Shown: positions 27,261 through 36,832, numbered from the stretch's first letter. The stretch is DNA of 64,000 nt from Mammaliicoccus sciuri (GCF_002901825.1 NZ_PPQD01000007.1:16241-80240); one strand, 5' to 3'. Translations and numbers: made by a program. The notes: generated from the sequence alone by a model not told the origin.

Positions 27261-27590
27261 TTATATATCTTTAACAAGTGTTTCGTATTTTTCTTTATGT
27301 GATGCATCCATAAAATAGTAAACTTTTCTTTCGTCGAGATTACTTCTATATTTATCGATTAAACCTTTTCTATATAATTTTGCTAAGTTTGTACCTATAT
27401 TAGAAGGTCTTGTTGTTAACTCTAAAAGTTTTCCACTAAGAATTTCTTTGATTGTAATTTCTTTTGCAGTATATATTTCTTCTAAAATAATGAAATCCAC
27501 GAGTGATAATTTCTTTTCATTTTTTAATGTTGTCAATTTATTCTCATAGTCGATCATTTGTTGAATGGTTTTGTTGAATGTTTCTATCAA
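27261..27590 (-). CDS. SarA-family winged-helix regulator
   Basis: A 109-residue SarA/MarR-like transcription factor. The wing signature KYRSNLDERKVYYFMD contains the DER motif conserved in SarA proteins, and LSVLDFIILEEI-type and ITIKEILSGKLLELTTRPSN regions fit the helix-turn-helix core. Such proteins are dimers that control virulence and surface genes in staphylococci. The start is a TTG at 27588-27590 preceded by GGGAGGG; the nominal upstream TTG at 27605 overlaps that ribosome binding site. Its place near mnh2 is where S. aureus has sarA, but the sequence differs clearly from S. aureus SarA, so no symbol is given. Confidence 0.8.
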   Translation of the reverse strand: MIETFNKTIQQMIDYENKLTTLKNEKKLSLVDFIILEEIYTAKEITIKEILSGKLLELTTRPSNIGTNLAKLYRKGLIDKYRSNLDERKVYYFMDASHKEKYETLVKDI

Positions 27591-27853
27591 GTAAAGCCCT
27601 CCCAATTTAATTTTCCCCGATTTTTAATAGTTCACAATACACAAATTACATTAATTATTATTTTAACGCGTTTTAAATTCATATTTTGATTAAATCGATT
27701 AACATATTTGATTTATTATGAAGTATCTTCTCCATTTTATTAAATTAGGTAACATTTACATACGATTTTTGATATCATATTGTTAAATAAAGAAATATAT
27801 TGACGAATTTTGATGTTTTATTCCATAATTTGTCTATATTTAGAGGTGATTAT

Positions 27854-30034
27854 TTGTACAATTATAAGATTTCACTCCATAAAGAAAGTATCATTAATCC
27901 GAAGTTACTTGGATTTGGTGCTTTATGTTTTGTTTTAGAAGGTCACACAGAAGTTACATTAAATCAAACGACTTATGAATTTAATGTCGGTGACCTATTT
28001 TATCTTCAAGATAACGATAATTATTTGCCGATTATTAATAATGGATTAGTCGCTATACTTCATATTAGTTATGCAATGATGGAGAATTTAAGTGGAGAAG
28101 AAGCATTTGTCTTTAGGATTCCACGTACGACGAAGACAAATGAATTAGATAGATATAAGCATGAAATTAAAGAATTATATATTAGAGCCATACTTGCAAA
28201 CTTAACAAACGTTAAAATTAGATGTAGTAATTACGTTGTTGAAATTTATAAAATCATGTTTGAACGTTTTCAAGTGGATACTAAAAATTATGGTCATATT
28301 GAAATTGAACTCAGTAGCCTTATTTATAAAGTAAAACAATATATTGATCAAAATTATCACGAAAGATTATCACTTAATAGTGTCGCGAGTCATTTTTATA
28401 TTTCTCCTGAACATCTATCTAGAGAATTCTCTAAACAAATGGGTACTACATTCATACAATATTTAAAAGAAAAAAGACTTTTTCAAGCGACATATGCACT
28501 ACTGTTCACTCAGTTTAAAACAGAACAAATCGCAAATAGTCATGGCTTTTCTAGTTATCATAACTTTAATAGACAATTTAAAGAACAGTTTCATGTAACG
28601 CCTAATCAATATCGTCTTCAATATAGACGTCATAAAAAAGATAAAGAAAATGAAGTGATTTCTAAAGAGGAAAAAGCTTCATTGATTTCGAAATTACAAA
28701 AATTGATGCATAATAAATCGTTTGTTCATGAATATAAAAGGATGGCATTTAGTGATGTACCTTTTAAGACACTCTCAGCAAATCATAAGACATATTTACA
28801 TATCGGTGATGTTTATGATTTTTATACACCTTTTCTTGGAGAAATTTTAGAAAATGTAGAGAAAATGACGGATACGCCGATTATTGTCATTCACTGTTCT
28901 ATGAAGACTTTCTTTAGTGAAGAACATCAAAATCATTATAAACAAAATTTAGCATTTTGTTTAAGTATGTTTTCAGATACGAGAATTATACCTGCCATAA
29001 AAATATATGATATTGATTATGGCGACGACAGCTTTAAAAACGACTGGCATGAATTAATAGATGCCATTTATAACTATTTCTATAATAAGAACGGAGAAAT
29101 CTTCTTCGATGTAGATTATAATGATATTCATCATATTAACAAGCAAATTAGAGAAACAAAGATGAAATTACCTGATATACATATTGGATTAAATGCGCCA
29201 AATCCATTTATGCATATATATGAAGAATTAGAGATCGATTTCTCGCAATATGAAGACATTGATGCCTTTGCATTAAGTTATAACTTTAATGACTTGTATA
29301 ACTTAAATGAGATCAACAATTATGATATCGCAGATATTACAAAACAATATACTAAACAACTCATTCAAAATATGGCTTATTTAAAATCAAAAAATAAACA
29401 TGTTATTCCTATTGAATGGAATATATTAAACGGTGATACGTATACAAGTAAAAGCTTTTATTTTAATGCATCAATTATGTTAAAGCATTTAATGAGTATT
29501 ACAAATTACATATCTGGTATAGGATTTTGGTTAATGGAAGAATCATCTGCTAAATATTCAACCATCGATCAACCTTTATCTTTATATTTAAAATATCACT
29601 GTAAAAGTCCAACGAATTATTTATTATCTATACTGAGTCATTTTAACGGTCATGAATTTTCTGAAGGTCCAAACTATATTAAATTTGAAATTCATAATAA
29701 AATATTCTATTTATTATTTAACTATGAGCTGTACCACCCACATGATATCAACTATCAAAATAATATCGGGATTATACTATCTTATCGAGACATTCCATTC
29801 AATAATTTCAGAGTCACTAAAATTACTTTCGATCAAGACAATGGAAATATCTTTAAAGCTATTAGAAAGTTAGATCATACTCATGGTAATTTGGACTTCT
29901 TAAATACAGTATTATTAGATAGATATTGTTCACCAGATATAGAAATGGCAGATTATAATACAAATAAAATTGACGAAACTTATTTCTTAAAGACGAACGC
30001 TGTACAATTATTAATTGTACAAAATAGAGGATAG
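27854..30034 (+). CDS. Large AraC-family regulator of the Rsp/Rbf type
   Basis: A protein of about 726 residues with three parts: an N-terminal cupin-like sensor (FVLEGHTEVTLNQTTYEFNVGDLFYL), an AraC DNA-binding domain with two helix-turn-helix motifs at about residues 165-265 (LSLNSVASHFYISPEHLSREF and TEQIANSHGFSSYHNFNRQF), and a C-terminal half of some 460 residues that resembles the GH39-like barrel of S. aureus Rsp and Rbf. The barrel is probably non-catalytic in these regulators. The size (Rsp about 700, Rbf about 717) fits. The start at TTG 27854 is preferred because AGAGGTGAT lies just before it; an in-frame TTG at 27800 lacks a binding site. Which of the two S. aureus proteins is orthologous cannot be decided. 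Targets are unknown. Confidence 0.85.
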   Translation: MYNYKISLHKESIINPKLLGFGALCFVLEGHTEVTLNQTTYEFNVGDLFYLQDNDNYLPIINNGLVAILHISYAMMENLSGEEAFVFRIPRTTKTNELDRYKHEIKELYIRAILANLTNVKIRCSNYVVEIYKIMFERFQVDTKNYGHIEIELSSLIYKVKQYIDQNYHERLSLNSVASHFYISPEHLSREFSKQMGTTFIQYLKEKRLFQATYALLFTQFKTEQIANSHGFSSYHNFNRQFKEQFHVTPNQYRLQYRRHKKDKENEVISKEEKASLISKLQKLMHNKSFVHEYKRMAFSDVPFKTLSANHKTYLHIGDVYDFYTPFLGEILENVEKMTDTPIIVIHCSMKTFFSEEHQNHYKQNLAFCLSMFSDTRIIPAIKIYDIDYGDDSFKNDWHELIDAIYNYFYNKNGEIFFDVDYNDIHHINKQIRETKMKLPDIHIGLNAPNPFMHIYEELEIDFSQYEDIDAFALSYNFNDLYNLNEINNYDIADITKQYTKQLIQNMAYLKSKNKHVIPIEWNILNGDTYTSKSFYFNASIMLKHLMSITNYISGIGFWLMEESSAKYSTIDQPLSLYLKYHCKSPTNYLLSILSHFNGHEFSEGPNYIKFEIHNKIFYLLFNYELYHPHDINYQNNIGIILSYRDIPFNNFRVTKITFDQDNGNIFKAIRKLDHTHGNLDFLNTVLLDRYCSPDIEMADYNTNKIDETYFLKTNAVQLLIVQNRG

Positions 30035-30067
30035 AGAAACACATATTAAAACAAACGAAATAAATAT

Positions 30068-30112
30068 TCAAAAAAATCTTGGGCATCGAATGGATGTCCA
30101 AGATTTTTTATA
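30068..30112. terminator. Bidirectional terminator
   Basis: AAAAATCTTGG and CCAAGATTTTT with inner CATC/GATG pairs form a hairpin flanked by A and T runs, between the converging AraC-family and LCP genes. Confidence 0.88.
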
Positions 30113-30113
30113 T

Positions 30114-31076
30114 TTAATCTAATTCTAAGTTAGTACGATAATTATCTACGACTTCTTTCTTGCTTGAATCGCTAGGTACAAAATAATACAATCCATCATC
30201 TAGAATGGCATCTTGACCTTCTAATTGATTTCTATCAACATTATCTAATGCGTCACTATATTTAGATCTTAAGCTATTGATTTGTGAAATTTTTAAATCT
30301 GTTTGAACATTATCGCCTAATGTATCAAAGATTTGGTTGATTTTCGGTAATGAACCGATACTTACTAATTCTTTTGCTAATGCTTGGATAACAAGTTGTT
30401 GTCTTTCTTGTCTACCAAAGTCTCCACCAGCACCATCTTCTTTTCTACTTCTAATAAATGCTAAAGCTTCGTCTCCATCAAGTTTATACTTTTGGTCTTT
30501 AACATATGAATTGCCTTTAACTGTAAATGTTGCATTACTTTTAACGGTTACGCCACCTGCTTGGTCTACTAATTCTTTAACACCATCCATATTAATTGTC
30601 GCATAGTGGTCAATCGGTACATTCATTAATTTCTCTAAAGAATTAATTGCCATTTTTGGTCCACCATATGCATATGCATGGTTAATTTTCTCGACAGAAT
30701 CTCTGCCTACGATTTGAGCTCTTGTATCTCTAGGTACACTTACCATTACAGTCTTTTTCTTATCAGGGTTGATGGATAATAGTAATATTGAATCTGATCT
30801 TTCTCCGCCACCTTCTGCTGCTCTTGTTGAATCTGAATCAATACCGAATAATGCGATAGATATCGGATCGCCATTCGTATCTACTGCTTTCTTTCTTAAT
30901 TCTGATTTATCTCTGTCTAATGGATTATGTATTGAATTACCTAATGCAAAGAATTTATAGACAAAAAATGCGCTCACTAATAAAAATACGAGTAATAAAA
31001 TAATAATGATTGTCGTTACTATTTTGAATGCTGTTGACTTCTTTTTCTTTGTAGAACGCTCATATTGGTTTGCCAC
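30114..31076 (-). CDS. LytR-CpsA-Psr (LCP) family cell-wall glycopolymer ligase
   Basis: A 320-residue LCP protein. The N-terminus is cytoplasmic and basic (KKKKS), followed by one membrane helix (about residues 18-45) and an extracellular catalytic domain. Family motifs are present: SIALFGIDSDS, ERSDSILLLSIN, VSVPRDTRAQI, INHAYAYGGP, and DGDEALAFIRSRKEDGAGGDFGRQERQ within which the arginines bind pyrophosphate. LCP enzymes attach wall teichoic acid or capsule to peptidoglycan. S. aureus has three (LcpA/MsrR, LcpB, LcpC); size and form fit LcpA or LcpC. The start is GTG with only a weak binding site upstream. Confidence 0.9.
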   Translation of the reverse strand: MANQYERSTKKKKSTAFKIVTTIIIILLLVFLLVSAFFVYKFFALGNSIHNPLDRDKSELRKKAVDTNGDPISIALFGIDSDSTRAAEGGGERSDSILLLSINPDKKKTVMVSVPRDTRAQIVGRDSVEKINHAYAYGGPKMAINSLEKLMNVPIDHYATINMDGVKELVDQAGGVTVKSNATFTVKGNSYVKDQKYKLDGDEALAFIRSRKEDGAGGDFGRQERQQLVIQALAKELVSIGSLPKINQIFDTLGDNVQTDLKISQINSLRSKYSDALDNVDRNQLEGQDAILDDGLYYFVPSDSSKKEVVDNYRTNLELD

Positions 31077-31301
31077 GTGTTCTCAGTCCATTCTATTTTT
31101 TTCTTTATTATACATTTATTTATACCACATTTCCATATTGAACATAATTATGTGCACAATTTAAATAATCCTGTAATGAATATTTAAATTATACAAAGAT
31201 TCCATACTTATTTCTGGAAAATCTATACATTATATGATAGAGTATTATTATAAATCTACAACGTTACTTGTTTTTTAATTTTTATGACATATTAAACGGG
31301 A

Positions 31302-31337
31302 AAGAGGATGAGATTCGGCGATCTCATCCTCTCTTTT
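31302..31337. terminator. Bidirectional hairpin terminator overlapping the end of the 96-residue gene
   Basis: AGAGGATGAGAT and ATCTCATCCTCT form a perfect 12-pair stem with a six-base loop. It overlaps the stop codon and last codons of the following minus-strand gene. Confidence 0.8.
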
Positions 31338-31614
31338 TGCGTCTATTTGTTTTAGATTTAATAACTTTTGTTTTTATATTAAACTCATCTGGATATCTAA
31401 TTCTGACAACATCCCCATAAAATAACCTTTGTTCTCCATACCTTGTACATAAAGATAACTCAGGATATACTTCTTCTACTTTTGCAATATAATTATATGA
31501 CTTATCTCTTTTCAATACATCAATATAATAACCAGGTTTAATACCTTTATCTGTTCCTGCATTAATAATAAATGACGTATCATCTAATATTCTTATAATT
31601 TCCACTTGTTTCAT
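31324..31614 (-). CDS. Small protein of unknown function with a probable beta-barrel fold
   Basis: A 96-residue protein. Alternating strands (VEIIRILDDTSFIINAG, GIKPGYYIDVLKRDK, YIAKVEEVYPELSLCTRY) and the phrase NAGTDKGIKPGYYIDV recall the small beta-barrels in which a 'G...G(I/V)(K/R)xGD' turn recurs, such as the C-terminal part of FlgT. The C-terminus is strongly basic (KSKTNRRKKRG), which may favour nucleic-acid or wall-polymer binding. No signal peptide or membrane helix. It is a single gene with a weak ribosome binding site, and its last codons lie in a terminator hairpin. I do not recognise the family. Confidence 0.6.
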   Translation of the reverse strand: MKQVEIIRILDDTSFIINAGTDKGIKPGYYIDVLKRDKSYNYIAKVEEVYPELSLCTRYGEQRLFYGDVVRIRYPDEFNIKTKVIKSKTNRRKKRG

Positions 31615-32032
31615 GATTTCACGCTAACTTTCTTTAATTCTTATTATATGAAATGTGATGATAAGCGCTTAGATGACTGCTACTATTGTTTCATAGAGTT
31701 GAAGAATATTTATATAATTTGTCTTATGCCATTTCTTTTTCTTTAGGATATATAAACTTTTTACATTATTAATATCACTACATTACATTTTTTGGCAATA
31801 AGATTATTAGTTAAATTGTACTATTTTTTTATTGTTTTTTCAATATAATACTTAATTCAAAGAGACTGGGACATAATGGAATGTCTCAGTCTCTTTTAGT
31901 ATCTTGGCAGTAGATGACTGAGTTGAAAATGCACTTGTAGCAAGCTTTTTTCAACTCTAGTCATCCTTGCCGGGGCGAGACTACGAAATCTTTTTTTCAA
32001 GTTAGATTTCTGTCTCGCTCCCTTTGATAATC
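31615..32032. other. Intergenic region upstream of the 96-residue gene
   Basis: The first 245 bases are AT-rich without a clear gene. A palindrome GATAAGCGCTTAGATG near 31658 is a poor cre match. The last 170 bases hold the staphylococcal hairpin element at 31862-32030. Confidence 0.6.
31862..32030. repeat. Staphylococcal intergenic multi-hairpin element
   Basis: Three hairpins in a row: AAGAGACTGGGACAT pairing with ATGTCTCAGTCTCTT (31860-31898, a probable terminator); an arm around GATGACTGAGTTGAAAA pairing with TTTTCAACTCTAGTCAT (31914-31968); and GGGGCGAGAC pairing with GTCTCGCTCCC enclosing GAAATCT/AGATTTC (31973-32023). Sequences with the phrases TTGCCGGGG and CGAAATCT are, from memory, repeated in intergenic regions of many staphylococci. 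Whether it is an RNA gene, a terminator complex or a mobile palindrome is not known to me. Confidence 0.7.
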
Positions 32033-32884
32033 CTATTCTAGATACAATTCTACTGCATCTCTTGTTTTACTCATTGTTACGACATGTTCATCATAATTTC
32101 TTGATAAGTAACTATAGAAAAGAATATCTATAGTCATAAGTTGAGATATAAGAGAACTTGTCGCTGCTAACCTCAAACTTTTTTCAGAACTTGCGTCATG
32201 AATTAAATATATATCAGAAGCTTTTGCTAATGTAGACTGTTCTGACTGTGTTAAACCAACTATTTTTACACCATATTTTCGAGCTACTTTTGCTAAAGAT
32301 AACGTCTCATGATTCTCGCCTGAATTGGATATACCTATCAGAACACAACTATCACTATGTGAAGCAATGGCTGTCGCTAAAAAGTGTGTATCTAATGAAT
32401 GAATCACTTGTTTACCTATTCTAGTGAACTTCTGATACAAATCTTGAGCAACCAAACTTGAAGCACCGACACCAAATACGATAATCGTATCTGTATCGTA
32501 TAATTGATTGACAACCTGCTCAATATGTTTACTCGAAATATTCTTTTCGGTCATTTCAAGTGTATGAGAAGCTCTTGTAATAAGCTTCTTACTAATTGAG
32601 TCGACTGTTTCATCTTGTTTAATTTCTTGATAAATACTTTGTTCATGTTGCGGTAAATATCTAGAAATTGCTAACTTCAAGTCTGTGAACCCTTTAAATT
32701 CAAGTTTATGTGTACATCTAATAACAGAAGCTGCACTCGTATTCGTTAATTTGCCAAGTTCTTTAGCGCTCAAGTTAATTGTTTTTTCAGGATGTTCAAT
32801 AAAATATTCTGCAATACGTTTTTCATGTTTCGTTAAACGTGGCATTTGTTCTTTTATAAATATGAGTAAATGTTGATGTTCCAT
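32033..32884 (-). CDS. murR: RpiR-family regulator MurR of the MurNAc operon
   Basis: A 283-residue RpiR/MurR regulator: an N-terminal helix-turn-helix domain (LSAKELGKLTNTSAASVIRCTHKL, cut here to its core TSAASVIRC) and a C-terminal SIS sugar-phosphate isomerase-like domain (TIIVFGVGASSLVAQDL, IGISNSGENHETL). Proteins of this type sense MurNAc-6-phosphate. It is the last gene of mupG-murQ-murP-murR, five bases after murP, matching the S. aureus operon. Confidence 0.9.
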   Translation of the reverse strand: MEHQHLLIFIKEQMPRLTKHEKRIAEYFIEHPEKTINLSAKELGKLTNTSAASVIRCTHKLEFKGFTDLKLAISRYLPQHEQSIYQEIKQDETVDSISKKLITRASHTLEMTEKNISSKHIEQVVNQLYDTDTIIVFGVGASSLVAQDLYQKFTRIGKQVIHSLDTHFLATAIASHSDSCVLIGISNSGENHETLSLAKVARKYGVKIVGLTQSEQSTLAKASDIYLIHDASSEKSLRLAATSSLISQLMTIDILFYSYLSRNYDEHVVTMSKTRDAVELYLE

Positions 32885-32889
32885 ATGAT

Positions 32890-34326
32890 TTAATCCTCTT
32901 CTAATTCTTGTGGTGCCGTCATTTCTTTATTTGTTCCAAATAAATATGTGGCAATGAATCCTCCAAGATATGCTGCAAGCAATCCTGCGATATATCCTAA
33001 ATACATATTATCAGAAATAAGTGGAATAAGTGAAACGCCACTCGGTCCAATTGCTGATGCACCGATATGACCAATGCCACCGATAACTGCACCACCAACA
33101 CCGCCACCTATACATGCTGTAATAAATGGTCTACCTAAAGGAAGTGTTACACCGTAAATCAACGGTTCTCCAATGCCTAAAATACCAACTGGTAATGCAC
33201 CTTTAAGTAAGTTGATAATCTTTTTATTTTTTCTACATTTAAACCATAATGCAAATGCTGCACCTACTTGACCTGCACCAGCCATTGCTAGAATTGGTAA
33301 GAGGTAAGTTGCACCAGATTGATTAATCATTTCAATATGAATCGGTGTTAATACTTGGTGTAAGCCAAACATTACAAGTGGTAAGAACGTTGCACCTAGT
33401 ACAAATCCACTAAATGCACCACCTATATTTAGAACCCAATCTATTACGCCTAATAAGCCATTTGAAATAAATCCGGCAATTGGCATGATTAAGAAAATTG
33501 TTCCTAGTCCCATAATAAATAGTGTAATCGTTGGCGTGACAATGATATCTACCGCACTCGGAACGACTTTGTGTAACCTTTTTTCAATTAAAGATAAAAT
33601 CCAAACTGCAATGATAACTCCAATGACACCACCTTGACCGGCAGCTAATGGTTCTCCATTAAAAATATTTTTAAGTGGACTTTCTGGATCCATACCCGTC
33701 AGCATGGTTGTACCACCAATAACACCACCCAATCCTGGTGTCGCACCAAATTCTTTTGCAGCATTAATCCCCACATAAATCACGAGATATGCAAAAATAC
33801 CATTTTTAATGATATCGAATATTAATACGAACTGTTCCCATGTCGCACCATCTATTGTACCTGCTGTTAACATATTAGATAGTACTGCAGAAATACCACC
33901 AATTAAACCTGCACCAACAAAGGCTGGAATTAATGGTACAAATATATTAGCAATAGATCTTAATACTTTTTTAAATGGTGTTTGATTCTTCTTATTAATA
34001 CTTTGCTTAAACAAATCCGCTTCTTTTTCAACTTGTTCTTTATTAGATGCTTTATGCTTTATATCTTCACCTAAAGGAACCCCTATAATTGAACTCATTT
34101 CATTAGCTACTTTATTAACAGTACCTGGTCCAATTACAACTTGAAGCATATCATCTTCTACTACACCCATTACGCCCTTTATATTTTTTAAACCTTCGAC
34201 ATCGACTTTACTGTAATCCACGATATTCATTCTGACACGCGTCATACAATGTATCACTTTGTCTAAATTATCTCTTCCGCCGACTTCTTTAAGAATATTT
34301 TGTGCAATCTCTCTTTCTTTTGACAT
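32890..34326 (-). CDS. murP: MurNAc-specific PTS EIIBC component MurP
   Basis: A 478-residue PTS transporter with an N-terminal EIIB domain and a C-terminal EIIC domain of the glucose/sucrose superfamily. The phosphorylation cysteine is in [10 protein letters not shown] (about residue 27). The EIIC part begins near residue 115 and has about ten helices, including [16 protein letters not shown] and [19 protein letters not shown]. No EIIA domain is fused, as in S. aureus MurP, so phosphate must come from another EIIA. It imports MurNAc or MurNAc-GlcNAc as the 6-phosphate. It lies 20 bp after murQ. Confidence 0.92.
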   Translation of the reverse strand: MSKEREIAQNILKEVGGRDNLDKVIHCMTRVRMNIVDYSKVDVEGLKNIKGVMGVVEDDMLQVVIGPGTVNKVANEMSSIIGVPLGEDIKHKASNKEQVEKEADLFKQSINKKNQTPFKKVLRSIANIFVPLIPAFVGAGLIGGISAVLSNMLTAGTIDGATWEQFVLIFDIIKNGIFAYLVIYVGINAAKEFGATPGLGGVIGGTTMLTGMDPESPLKNIFNGEPLAAGQGGVIGVIIAVWILSLIEKRLHKVVPSAVDIIVTPTITLFIMGLGTIFLIMPIAGFISNGLLGVIDWVLNIGGAFSGFVLGATFLPLVMFGLHQVLTPIHIEMINQSGATYLLPILAMAGAGQVGAAFALWFKCRKNKKIINLLKGALPVGILGIGEPLIYGVTLPLGRPFITACIGGGVGGAVIGGIGHIGASAIGPSGVSLIPLISDNMYLGYIAGLLAAYLGGFIATYLFGTNKEMTAPQELEED

Positions 34327-34345
34327 AGCCTACACACCCCTTAAT

Positions 34346-35230
34346 TTACGTGTTTCTCACAAACCCCTTAGCTTGTTTAAGTCTTACTAATGCTTCCTCT
34401 TTAGAAATTCCATGCATCCCCATTACAATTGCAACTTTCACTTGTTCATCACTTTGATTGAATAATCTCTCACTATCTTCATCCGTTGTTTGCAATACTT
34501 CTTGAATCATGTTTACAGCTCTTTGCTTTAATTTTTTATTAGTTGGTTTTACATCAATCATTAAATTCTCATATACTTTTCCTATACCAACCATAGCCCC
34601 TGTTGATATCATATTAAGAATTAATTTTTGAGCAGTACCAGCCTTCAATCTTGTTGAACCTGTCAATACTTCAGGACCAACATCTACTTGGACCGGATAA
34701 TCTGCATGTTTACCAACTTCAGATGCTTTGTTGCATGTCACACAGCCAGTAGGTACATTTATACTTTGTGCGTATCTTAAACCACCTATTACATATGGTG
34801 TTCTACCACTGGCAGCTATCCCGATAACCGTATCATGTTCATTAATATTTAAGTCTCTTAAATCTTGTTCTCCTAGACTTTCATCATCTTCTGCACCCTC
34901 AACAGCTACAGTCATCGCACTTGGACCACCCGCAATAAGTCCTACGACAACATCAGGTGTTACACCAAATGTTGGTACACATTCAGCTGCGTCTAATACA
35001 CCTAATCGACCACTTGTACCTGCGCCCATATAAATTAATCTTCCACCATTGTTTAATCCGTTAATAACTTGTGTAATTAATTGAGCAATTGCATGATTTT
35101 CTTCTTTAATAAACTGAGCTACTTTTTGATCTTCGTTGTTCATAACATCAACAAATTGCTCAGGTGTTAATGTGTCTAACTTAGACGAGTGCTCATTTCT
35201 TGATTCTGTCGTTAAACGACTGATATCCAT
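34346..35230 (-). CDS. murQ: N-acetylmuramic acid 6-phosphate etherase
   Basis: A 294-residue MurQ etherase, which removes D-lactate from MurNAc-6-P to give GlcNAc-6-P. Family hallmarks: TTESRNEHSSKLD at the N-terminus, GRLIYMGAGTSGRLGVLDA (SIS fold), CVPTFG, the catalytic region GAEDDESLG and GSTRLKAGTAQKLILNMIST. Length matches the family. It starts at an ATG immediately after the mupG stop (no gap), showing tight coupling in the MurNAc recycling operon. Confidence 0.95.
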   Translation of the reverse strand: MDISRLTTESRNEHSSKLDTLTPEQFVDVMNNEDQKVAQFIKEENHAIAQLITQVINGLNNGGRLIYMGAGTSGRLGVLDAAECVPTFGVTPDVVVGLIAGGPSAMTVAVEGAEDDESLGEQDLRDLNINEHDTVIGIAASGRTPYVIGGLRYAQSINVPTGCVTCNKASEVGKHADYPVQVDVGPEVLTGSTRLKAGTAQKLILNMISTGAMVGIGKVYENLMIDVKPTNKKLKQRAVNMIQEVLQTTDEDSERLFNQSDEQVKVAIVMGMHGISKEEALVRLKQAKGFVRNT

Positions 35231-36280
35231 TTATTCTTCCCCCTTCACAAACTGAAAAGCTGTACCTGCATCAATTAAATCTATGCATGGTATATCTTGT
35301 TGGTATACATGTCCAATAACATTAACAGCTTCATGACGCTTTAAATCTTTATTGACGATTTGTAATTCATTCATATAGCGACCATACTTGTTATTATCTA
35401 AAGTAATCGCACCCCTTGTTCTTGCAACCGTGTTTTCAGGTAATATTTCAGATTGAAACATTTGCCGTCCTTCTTCTGCTCTAATCACATCTCTTGCTTT
35501 GTCTTTTCTATTATGAAAAATTCTCCCAATATAACTTTCTAAATGCTTTGTTTCAGATTGCACATGAAGTGACACGATTCCTTTATTAAAGAAGTTGTTG
35601 AATTGATTAATCGTTGTTGTATCGATACCTGTATCCCCTATACATATATCATCTACTCCTAATGCCGCTAATTCATGAGCAGCAATTAATGGGTGGCAAT
35701 ATCTATGATCTTCTAATGTAGGTAAGCCTTCATATACCGGACCTCTAAATACCGTACCTGTTACAAAAGCCATAATTGAAATATCCGGGAATGATGTCTT
35801 TAATTTTGTGTTTTGCTTTATAAAGTAACCTTTATCCAGTCCAGTTTCAGGACGTGGGTAATAATTATGCGCAACCATAATACGAGACATATCAATATCT
35901 TGATCTTTAAGTTCATCCAACAAACTAATAGCATCCGTACTAGCATTACAGACAATTTTAACTTCACTTAATAATGAAATAATATCTGGAATCGCTAGAG
36001 AAATATCTAACCTTATATAATCAATACCTAAACCTTTTAATACATCAGGTTGCCTATAAGAAAGGCCAAGGTTTTGAAAAGCATGAGGACTCGCATCAGC
36101 TATAATCTCAGCTTTATCACCTACAAGTAACTTTAATGCTTTTAACCTATCAAAATACAATTCCGAATTCTCTTCAGGAATTTGAAGAGAAGTAAACACA
36201 TAGTTGAAACCATGATTTAACATCGTTTCAATATATAATTCATCAAACGCCTCACCTAAATATACCGAAAACCCTAACAT
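35231..36280 (-). CDS. mupG: DUF871 protein MupG, 6-phospho-N-acetylmuramidase
   Basis: A 349-residue DUF871-family protein with an N-terminal TIM barrel (MLGFSVYLGEAFDELYIETM cut at its first 20, PEENSELYFDRLKALK, RLDISLAIPDI, VAHNYYPRPETGLDKG) and a small C-terminal beta domain. In S. aureus MupG cleaves MurNAc-6-P-GlcNAc to MurNAc-6-P and GlcNAc inside the cell, before MurQ. The position upstream of murQ-murP-murR supports that role. AGGGGTGAG precedes the ATG. A cre-like site begins 16 bp before the start codon. Confidence 0.92.
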   Translation of the reverse strand: MLGFSVYLGEAFDELYIETMLNHGFNYVFTSLQIPEENSELYFDRLKALKLLVGDKAEIIADASPHAFQNLGLSYRQPDVLKGLGIDYIRLDISLAIPDIISLLSEVKIVCNASTDAISLLDELKDQDIDMSRIMVAHNYYPRPETGLDKGYFIKQNTKLKTSFPDISIMAFVTGTVFRGPVYEGLPTLEDHRYCHPLIAAHELAALGVDDICIGDTGIDTTTINQFNNFFNKGIVSLHVQSETKHLESYIGRIFHNRKDKARDVIRAEEGRQMFQSEILPENTVARTRGAITLDNNKYGRYMNELQIVNKDLKRHEAVNVIGHVYQQDIPCIDLIDAGTAFQFVKGEE

Positions 36281-36296
36281 AGCAACTCACCCCTAT

Positions 36297-36310
36297 TGGA
36301 ATCGTTTACA
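36297..36310 (-). promoter_or_regulatory. Probable CcpA cre site of the mupG-murQ-murP-murR operon
   Basis: TGTAAACGATTCCA on the minus strand matches the cre consensus TGWAANCGNTNWCA with one mismatch. It lies 16 bp upstream of the mupG start codon, so it would act as a roadblock or overlap the promoter. Confidence 0.65.
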
Positions 36311-36421
36311 TTATCTCATTTTTGAAATATTATTTCAATAGTTAAAAGTTTATATGAATATTTGCGAAATCTCGTTACAGAATGTGGGGATTGTAGGTAA
36401 ATTTGAAAGTAATGGGCTATC

Positions 36422-36749
36422 TCTTGGCTTTATTCACACTTTAAGCCAAGACTTGGGCTATCTCTTGGCTTTATTCACACTTTAAGCCATGACTTCAGCT
36501 ATCTCTTGGCTTTACTCAGCACTTAAGCCATGACTTGGACGATCTCTTGGCTTTACTCAGCACTTAAGCCATGACTTGAGCGATCTCTTGGCTTTATTCA
36601 CACTTTAAGCCAAGACTTCAGCTATCTCTTGGCTTTACTCAGTAATTAAGCCATGACTTGCTCAATCACTTGGCTTTACTCAGCACTTAAGCCATGACTT
36701 GAGCGATCTCTTGGCTTTACTCAGTAATTAAGCCAAGACTCTATTTAAA
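36422..36749. repeat. Tandem 41-bp imperfect-palindrome array, copy 2 (8 units)
   Basis: Eight units begin at 36422, 36463, 36504, 36545, 36586, 36627, 36668 and 36709, always 41 bp apart. Each has TTGGCTTTA and TTAAGCCA arms; some units read AAGCCAAGA on the right, extending the stem to TCTTGGCTT/AAGCCAAGA (nine pairs), others CCATGAC. The seventh unit begins with ACTTGG in place of TCTTGG. It is the same family and the same copy number as the array at 9061, in the gap between the mupG start and the MMPL gene terminator. It cannot encode a periodic peptide in one frame. Confidence 0.95.
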
Positions 36750-36790
36750 TTTAATACATTCAATCTCTAAGATTACTCCCCACCCAAAAA

Positions 36791-36819
36791 AACGCCGGAA
36801 CTTCTGCAGTTCCGGCGTT
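36791..36819 (-). terminator. Terminator of the MMPL transporter gene
   Basis: AACGCCGGAACT and AGTTCCGGCGTT form a 12-pair GC-rich stem with a five-base loop, followed by a T run on the minus strand, 13 bases after the stop codon. Confidence 0.92.
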
Positions 36820-36832
36820 CTTCATTATTCTA

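Noticed and set aside
27261..27590. Naming this gene sarA
   Set aside because: Location near mnh2 fits, but the sequence is too different from S. aureus SarA as I recall it, and other Sar proteins are possible.
31655..31672. cre site at the palindrome GATAAGCGCTTAGATG
   Set aside because: It matches only the AAGCGCTT core; three or more consensus positions differ.
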